This document shows positions 58,729 to 64,000 of a stretch of DNA of 64,000 nt, piece after piece; position 1 is the stretch's first letter, and every line of letters starts with the position of its first letter. Source of the stretch: Aurantiochytrium sp. KH105 (taxonomy: Eukaryota; Sar; Bigyra; Thraustochytrida; Thraustochytriidae). The stretch lies in contig BGKB01000024.1 of assembly GCA_003116975.1 (NCBI GenBank), forward strand, positions 372,001 through 436,000. The letters are read 5' to 3'. The notes under the pieces were generated by a model. The model did no database searches, was not told where the DNA came from, and worked only from the letters and a program-made list of their open reading frames with translations. The position numbers were made by a program, and so were the translations under genes.

Positions 58729-60372
58729 ATGGCGCAGCGCCGCGTCGCGCTTGTGAGGCCCCGCCAGACATTCGAGCGATGGGCCTTTGACGAGAGCGCC
58801 TCGGGCAACTGCATTAATATTATTGGGTGGCTCCACGAAGGCGGTGTCAATGGAGCGCGACTGCAACGAAGTTTCAACGTGCCCAACACGCTCATTTTCC
58901 ACCAAGGGTCAATTGCGGCCTGGTTCTTTAGCTCGAAGCAAAATGGGGCATTACTTTGTAAGCACCGAAGCCACCTCAATGTTGACAACGTACTCCATAG
59001 CTTTCGCTCTGCCCTCAAGGCACGCTCTGGCTCGCGCTCCAGCAGGAAAATCGCACTTCTGTTCCGTGGACCCAATGAACCACTTCGATACCTTAGTATG
59101 GGAGAGCTCCACATTTACTTGGAGCACAAATCAATTAGTGACTACCAAAGTGTCGCCTCCATCGTGCAGTTGACTGACGATCCCGCTGAAGAATGCGACA
59201 TACTCAAGGTCTCCTGGATCAATGGTCACTGCTTGGTCGAGGCAAGGACGATATCAGAACTCGCCATACAGACCAGTGGTGCGCACATTGAAACCCGCAT
59301 GCGTCCCTTGGACTCTTTTGTGAATGAATGCAATCCAATACACAGCATGAATTATAAGCTGGCGTATCGCGACGTTGACGAGACATGGGTCGGTGCTAAA
59401 TTGCGTGAACGCTTGCGCATTCTCATGACGTCCTTTGTTCGCCACATTGAAGGGCTACAGCCCCGAAACATTAAGCGGCTCGTTTGCATGTTTCGACTTG
59501 GTTCTCAGAATCAACTAAGCTACCTCTTCCCCCTATCACTCGAGACAACAAGTCTCGAACCTTCGCGCGAACTTATTGAGGCGGTGGCCACAACGGATTA
59601 TCAGCCAAAATGGGCTACACATCGGCTTGCGGTTCGCAAGCCAATATCTGAGCAAATGTTCGAGTCTGTGAATGCAATGCGTCAGGGCGACGCTGATAGC
59701 GATTCTGGAGACGAAGAACAAAGGGAGTCAGACAGAGACGAAGACAGCCGTAGTGGCACGCTCCCATGTCTTGTGCAGAAACAAAGCGCCGGGTCTTCGT
59801 CCACTGCGCAAAAGACCGGTGAGGCTCACCGTGCCAAGAATTCTGCCGCACTTGCCAGTAAAACTTCTACAAAAACCGGCAAAGAGGTCACGATGAGGGA
59901 ACCTCGAAGAGCTGAGCGGAAGAACAAGGCAAAGCAGCGTCACTGTCCTCGTCCTCCTAGCGACCCTCGGCCATCGCGAGGCTTTCAGAATCCTGTGCGA
60001 AAGCTGCTTCAAGCGTATGGGTCTTCTAGCTCGGCACGACGCCTCGAGTCTTGGCTCAAGCGAAAGCAAGAGCGCTCGAAGCGTCTTGAAAGATATCACG
60101 CAAGTGGCGTTGGGCACCGCGCATTTCTTGAAAAGTTGCATAGCAAACTCAAGTCTGATCTCAAACGGCAAATGATCTGCGCCATGGCTGAAAGTGCAGC
60201 TCACGACATTTTAAAGGAAGCTTGCTCGCATGTATTGGCTAAGCGATCAACTCACAGTCAACGCCATGTCTTTCAGGTCCCGAATCTCACGGCTGAAGAG
60301 CAAGATGCACTTGAAAATGCTCTTCTAGGCATCGACAGTGCGACGATGAAGTGTCTGGCCTTCCAAATGTAA
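58729..60372 (+). CDS. Protein of unknown function, basic C-terminus
   Basis: The ATG at 58729 opens 547 residues. Residues 1-310 look globular, with beta-rich segments (NTLIFHQGSIAAWFFSSKQN, KIALLFRGPNEPLRYLSMGE, LKVSWINGHCLVEARTISEL and RLVCMFRLGSQNQLSYLFPL). Residues about 320-400 are acidic then disordered. From 400 on it is strongly basic and helical (RRAERKNKAKQRHCPRP, RRLESWLKRKQERSKRLERY), ending ENALLGIDSATMKCLAFQM. I recognise no family. The Arg/Lys-rich helices suggest nucleic-acid or microtubule binding, but that is guesswork. The frame, start and lack of stops make a real gene very likely. Head to head with the FCP1-like gene. Confidence 0.75.
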   Translation: MAQRRVALVRPRQTFERWAFDESASGNCINIIGWLHEGGVNGARLQRSFNVPNTLIFHQGSIAAWFFSSKQNGALLCKHRSHLNVDNVLHSFRSALKARSGSRSSRKIALLFRGPNEPLRYLSMGELHIYLEHKSISDYQSVASIVQLTDDPAEECDILKVSWINGHCLVEARTISELAIQTSGAHIETRMRPLDSFVNECNPIHSMNYKLAYRDVDETWVGAKLRERLRILMTSFVRHIEGLQPRNIKRLVCMFRLGSQNQLSYLFPLSLETTSLEPSRELIEAVATTDYQPKWATHRLAVRKPISEQMFESVNAMRQGDADSDSGDEEQRESDRDEDSRSGTLPCLVQKQSAGSSSTAQKTGEAHRAKNSAALASKTSTKTGKEVTMREPRRAERKNKAKQRHCPRPPSDPRPSRGFQNPVRKLLQAYGSSSSARRLESWLKRKQERSKRLERYHASGVGHRAFLEKLHSKLKSDLKRQMICAMAESAAHDILKEACSHVLAKRSTHSQRHVFQVPNLTAEEQDALENALLGIDSATMKCLAFQM

Positions 60373-60832
60373 AGACTATTTGGCCCAGGATGTAGGGCCT
60401 AGTCCCGTTCATAGGACGTGAAGCGGTGCGCGGGCCTGATGGTCAGGGTTTCCTTCGATCGAAAGGAGGCACGCAATTGCTCAAGGAGGGTGGCTGCTGA
60501 TGAGATTTGAAATATAGGACAGCAAATCATGCACGATTGTGGGCGATGCGGTTTAAAGTGTTGAAAGTTTACGTTGATGTGCTTTCGGCGTCTTTGACTT
60601 TTGTGAATTTTCTTATTTTGTTGGGAGTTGGAGGGGGGGTGCAAAGAAAAAACAGAAAAAAATGAACAGGAAACCCTCGGCAAGAGCGCGCAAGATCTCT
60701 TTGACTGAATTTAGAGAAAAGAAGAAGACAAGATAAGTATCGAAAAGAAGCAAACCGCGAAGAAGGAAGTAAAAGTAAAAGATGACATAGCCATCCTCAT
60801 TTTCTCACATCCTTTCTTACTTTCTCATTTGA
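60373..60832. other. Convergent interval, unknown gene / STN1
   Basis: 460 bp, A/T-richer with a G-run near 60635 and poly-A-type stretches. It contains two 3' UTRs. No gene is recognised. Confidence 0.5.
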
Positions 60833-62191
60833 TTATTTTTCACTTTCTGCAGGAGATACAAGACGAAATCGACGTCGTTTTGGCTCGTGAACATCACCCA
60901 TGCCTTGCAAGCGCGAGAGCGCAGACTCGACCACCTCTTGCGCTACAAAACGGAGACGCTCGTCCTCATGCAAAGTCTTGATGAGGTCATGCATGGATAC
61001 GCCTTCTTCGCGATCAAAGCGGTCAAGGACCAAAAGGATAGCAGGTATGACCAGAAAATCTTCTGAAACCAGCCCGTACAAGTCCTTGACGTGATAAAGC
61101 TTGCCACTCTTTAAAAGGCGTTCGAGTGCACCATTGAGAAATTTTCGTGTCTCTTCAGGGCGGAAACCCGTCCGGCGCTGCGCCTCCCGCCAAACTGAGT
61201 CTGCCTCGACAAAGTCGCGCAGCGTATAGAATGACTCATCTGCAATTGTTTTACCGGCCCCCGCCTTGGCCTGGGAAGCGCGTTCGCGCTCCTGAACAAA
61301 GTGGATGAGAAGGTCGCCCAAGACCGTCTCTGTGCGTTCAGCAATCTCTGACACCGAGGTATCGCCCTGCGACCCTCCCTCGGGTCCTTGCGATGATCTC
61401 GAAAAGTGTTGTTTCCATGAGGACAGAAATGAGGCGTCACACGGACGAGAGTACATGCTTTCCGTGAGGCTCTTGGCACGGGCAAAGTGTAAAAGCTCGG
61501 CGTTAGGATCAGATATGCACTCCATGGTCGTCACAATCAGCTCACGAGTCCACACGTCGTGGCCTGATGCCTTATTGTTGATGTCATTTTTGTTCTTAGT
61601 GGGAAAAGGAGATGCCTTCGTCGACGCACCGGTCGATAAGTCGCCATCCAAGTCATTGACAAATGTATCGAGACGAAGCTTTCCGAGAACGCGTACGCGC
61701 GAGCCAAGCGTTGGACGTAGTTGTGACATACTTGTCTGTACGCTTATGCGTAGCGTGCTCATAGCTGTAGTGTTCTTGCGCCAGTCTACGCAGTCGATGA
61801 CTCCCGTCCCATCATCCACGGCATATTTGACAACGTGTTCTCGCACATCAATCCGCACAATGATGCCAAGGATTTCTGCGCGTGAAATGGGGTGAAGATC
61901 TGCTAGAATATGATCGCAGCGTGTGTGCGCGTCGCGTTTAAGGGCATGAATTTGGGCAATCATGAGCACCACATGACACCAGAACAGCGGGTCGAGGCCC
62001 CAGTCATTTGCTTTGGCCAGGACTGTCATATTCATGGTTTCACGTTTTCCTCGCTTCGATTCTACAGCACCATCTTCATCATTATCAACGGAATCATTGG
62101 CCTCGAGGAGCACTTTCTTGTTCCGATGCTCTTGCTCGCTCTTAGAGGAATCACTGTCAGATCTTTGGCGTTTCAAAGTACCGTCGGCCAT
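60833..62191 (-). CDS. STN1: CST complex subunit STN1
   Basis: The ATG at 62191 opens 452 residues. A charged N-terminus (about 1-60) is followed by the STN1 hallmark WGLDPLFWCHVVLMIAQIHA and the OB fold: HPISRAEILGIIVRIDVREH, VVKYAVDDGTGVIDCVDWRK, then LGSRVRVLGKLRLDTF, to about 215. A winged-helix region follows, with ETRKFLNGALERLLKSGKLY and HVKDLYGLVSEDFLVIPAIL. The middle (about 225-330) is variable. STN1 works with CTC1 and TEN1 on telomeric single-stranded DNA, recruiting polymerase alpha-primase. Human STN1 is 368 residues; the extra length is in the linker. Nuclear. Confidence 0.9.
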   Translation of the reverse strand: MADGTLKRQRSDSDSSKSEQEHRNKKVLLEANDSVDNDEDGAVESKRGKRETMNMTVLAKANDWGLDPLFWCHVVLMIAQIHALKRDAHTRCDHILADLHPISRAEILGIIVRIDVREHVVKYAVDDGTGVIDCVDWRKNTTAMSTLRISVQTSMSQLRPTLGSRVRVLGKLRLDTFVNDLDGDLSTGASTKASPFPTKNKNDINNKASGHDVWTRELIVTTMECISDPNAELLHFARAKSLTESMYSRPCDASFLSSWKQHFSRSSQGPEGGSQGDTSVSEIAERTETVLGDLLIHFVQERERASQAKAGAGKTIADESFYTLRDFVEADSVWREAQRRTGFRPEETRKFLNGALERLLKSGKLYHVKDLYGLVSEDFLVIPAILLVLDRFDREEGVSMHDLIKTLHEDERLRFVAQEVVESALSRLQGMGDVHEPKRRRFRLVSPAESEK

Positions 62192-62284
62192 TGCTGACTA
62201 AATCTAGCTGCGAACGCGCACGCGTGACTTTGTCATGCATTTGCTACCTTTAATCCTTTTTATCGCTCGGCGTGCGGCGCCCTA

Positions 62285-62336
<52 letters not shown>

Positions 62337-62686
62337 CGTAGGCCGCGCCGCGCGCCGGCGATCTTGCTTTTGCTTGCCCTCTGGCATTGATTTTTTGCGC
62401 TCAGCGAATTCCGTTTCATGAGTACCGTTTGTGAAACCACATAACCGACACAATTCGCAAGAAGAATACGAGTTTTGCATGTAACCATCAAGACCGTGTT
62501 GGTGCTAATCAACGACCACATGGCGTCCGAGCTTGACCTCGCCAGCCAGACTGCAAAGAAGGGCCGACGCGTGGGCGCGCGCGCGCGGTGGTTCTTGCGC
62601 GGCGGCGGCGGCGGCGGCGGTGCCGCCGACGTGCGCACGGCGAAAGGGGCTTTGCGGAAAGGAGCGAAGGTTTGCCGCGCAAGACG
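62192..62686. promoter_or_regulatory. Shared divergent promoter STN1 / XRCC4-like
   Basis: 495 bp between the two start codons, containing a near-perfect CGCA tract (62284-62337). Shared regulation is inferred from geometry. Confidence 0.4.
62284..62337. repeat. CGCA tetranucleotide tract
   Basis: About 13 consecutive CGCA units, alternating purine-pyrimidine, so Z-DNA-prone. Confidence 0.9.
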
Positions 62687-64000
62687 ATGATCTCTAAACT
62701 CGAGGTGCTGCTCTCCAAAGCGCGCGACGCACGGACTCGACCTTACTACTTTGCGGTTCGCCCGCTCCCTGCTGCGGCAAGCGCCAGTGCATCAAGACTC
62801 GCAGGAGCAGACGCATCCGACGCTGATCATGCTGCGCTGCAACGCGTCAAGGTCAGCTTTACGGATGGCGCAGATGAGTTCTGGGAAGGCGTCTTGGAAA
62901 AAGACCATGAGCAGGAGGGCGTCCAAGACCCGGAGGAGGCGACTTCCTTCGTACAGCGCAACCTGGACCGCTTCGACCCATGCGCAAAGATCCCGCTCCG
63001 ATACAAACTGGTCAAGGATCGAAGTACGGAAAACTTTACTCTTGATGTGTCCAAGGTGTCTCAAGAAGGCGTCGCGCACCGCCGTGCGCGCGTGCCCCTC
63101 GTGCGCGTGTCAGATCCCGCGGAGATTTCGAAAGCGCGGAGGCTATTTTTGGACGCCGTCAGCGTGGAACATGCAGCGAAGCGTGCCGCTGCTGCCGAAC
63201 ATGTCGAGGAGATGGGGAAACTACGTTCAAACTATGAGATGGCACTGCGGAATCTGAATGACCTCGCGGATGTTGCCCAGCGGCAGCGCGAGGATCTGGT
63301 CCAAAGATTTGCGCAGGTTCTCAACTACAAGAAAGAGGCAATGCGCAAGGCTCTGACTTCAGGGTTGAACTTTGGCGGCGATGCTCATGAATTCGATGAT
63401 CACGAAAGCCAGGATGCTCATTCTGAAGCTCTCCGTCACAGTCCAGGCGACAACGAAGACGAAAATGGTGAGGACGAGGATGACGATGACGATGGCGACG
63501 GCAAAGTATCAAGCAGCAAAGATCCCCAAGAAAGTTATCAGACAACCTTTGCCAACGCATACGAAACAACAGCAACGCAGGTGTCTCCGTCGCAGAGGCG
63601 ATCACACGCCTCGCCTCTTCAACGAAATGCCCGCAAGGCCAGCCTGATGGAGCCAACGGACTCTCAATCGCCGTCCAAACAGGCCACGAGACGAACGACT
63701 CCAAACCGCGTCAAACGAAGAGTACCATCATCTTCCGCAGCGCTGACGACGCTGACGGGCACTCTGTCGGAAACGATGCCGGGAACGCAGATGGAGTCAG
63801 CGTCGCTCATGCCCTCTTCGCAAACGGTGGATAGCATGCCACCTTGCTTTACGGAAACAACGTCTGACAAGGACCCACAGCAGAAACGATACTTTGTCCT
63901 GGCGCCCGCGAAAACAACGCGAGAACAAATTTGTATTGGGAAAGTCCGCGATTGGCGCAAGAAGCGCGTTGTGGCGACGGTGTGGCGCAAGTGGCTCGAA
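62687..64000 (+). CDS. XRCC4: XRCC4-like DNA repair protein (3' end off window)
   Basis: The ATG at 62687 starts a frame open to the window edge, 438 codons. Residues 1-150 look like the XRCC4 head: VKVSFTDGADEFWEGVLEKD, in which FTDGxxxFWxG matches the TDGxxxWxG of animal XRCC4. A long helix follows at about 175-225: AADVE-type charged sequence, EEMGKLRSNYEMALRNLND and LVQRFAQVLNYKKEAMRKAL, where LVQRFAQVLNYKK fits the XRCC4 coiled-coil end. The rest is acidic then Ser/Thr-rich and disordered, with a basic KQATRRTTPNRVKRRVPS segment (possible nuclear signal). Role in the family: ligase IV partner in non-homologous end joining. XLF is less likely, since XLF lacks the long coil. Confidence 0.75.
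   Translation, partial: MISKLEVLLSKARDARTRPYYFAVRPLPAAASASASRLAGADASDADHAALQRVKVSFTDGADEFWEGVLEKDHEQEGVQDPEEATSFVQRNLDRFDPCAKIPLRYKLVKDRSTENFTLDVSKVSQEGVAHRRARVPLVRVSDPAEISKARRLFLDAVSVEHAAKRAAAAEHVEEMGKLRSNYEMALRNLNDLADVAQRQREDLVQRFAQVLNYKKEAMRKALTSGLNFGGDAHEFDDHESQDAHSEALRHSPGDNEDENGEDEDDDDDGDGKVSSSKDPQESYQTTFANAYETTATQVSPSQRRSHASPLQRNARKASLMEPTDSQSPSKQATRRTTPNRVKRRVPSSSAALTTLTGTLSETMPGTQMESASLMPSSQTVDSMPPCFTETTSDKDPQQKRYFVLAPAKTTREQICIGKVRDWRKKRVVATVWRKWLE

Overview
The window is a gene-dense, GC-rich piece of a eukaryotic nuclear genome. Almost every gene is one long uninterrupted reading frame. Only two short genes, next to each other, show an intron (GTAAGT donor, CAG acceptor). The gene content (eIF3d, RPA1, LSM14, LC8, VTA1, PP4 regulatory subunit, PKA, an SLC12 transporter, STN1, an XRCC4-like protein), a plant-type kinase-PP2C fusion, an SDP1/TGL-type lipase and dense tetra- and pentanucleotide microsatellites fit a stramenopile protist. 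A thraustochytrid such as Aurantiochytrium, Hondaea or Schizochytrium is my best guess. This is inferred from gene structure and composition, not from a database match.

Layout: eIF3d (3' end cut by the window edge) diverges from an ankyrin/Nudix-like protein, which converges on a secreted YHYH-domain protein. From 7.86 to 10.95 kb lies a decayed Mutator-like (MULE) DNA transposon with short inverted ends and a probable 10-bp target duplication. Its right edge is about 240 bp upstream of a 1294-residue piggyBac-derived protein. Then come a patatin-type lipase with an unexpected N-terminal THEP1-like domain, RPA1, an SRR1-like protein, PPP4R1, a short-chain dehydrogenase, LSM14, LC8, VTA1, a double-PH/double-VASt membrane protein, a kinase-PP2C fusion, the PKA catalytic subunit, a C2HC zinc-finger protein and a K-Cl-type cotransporter with a decayed tandem copy of its own 3' end. 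The right part holds three small four-helix membrane proteins around a GT10 fucosyltransferase, an FCP1-like phosphatase, a protein I do not recognise, STN1 and an XRCC4-like protein cut by the right edge.

Genes are mostly in alternating divergent and convergent pairs. Convergent pairs are tightly packed (67 to 540 bp between stops). Divergent intervals are longer (0.34 to 2.2 kb), GC-rich and full of simple repeats. There is no operon logic. Functional groupings that may matter are DNA and telomere maintenance (RPA1; STN1 head to head with the XRCC4-like gene), signalling (kinase-PP2C convergent with PKA; PPP4R1) and lipid handling (patatin lipase; VASt protein).

The most unusual items are the THEP1-like/patatin fusion, the piggyBac-derived protein that seems to have lost its first catalytic Asp, the RPA1 zinc ribbon lacking two of four cysteines, and the ankyrin protein ending in a Nudix fold without the catalytic glutamates. 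I recognised no tRNA, rRNA, snRNA or CRISPR array.
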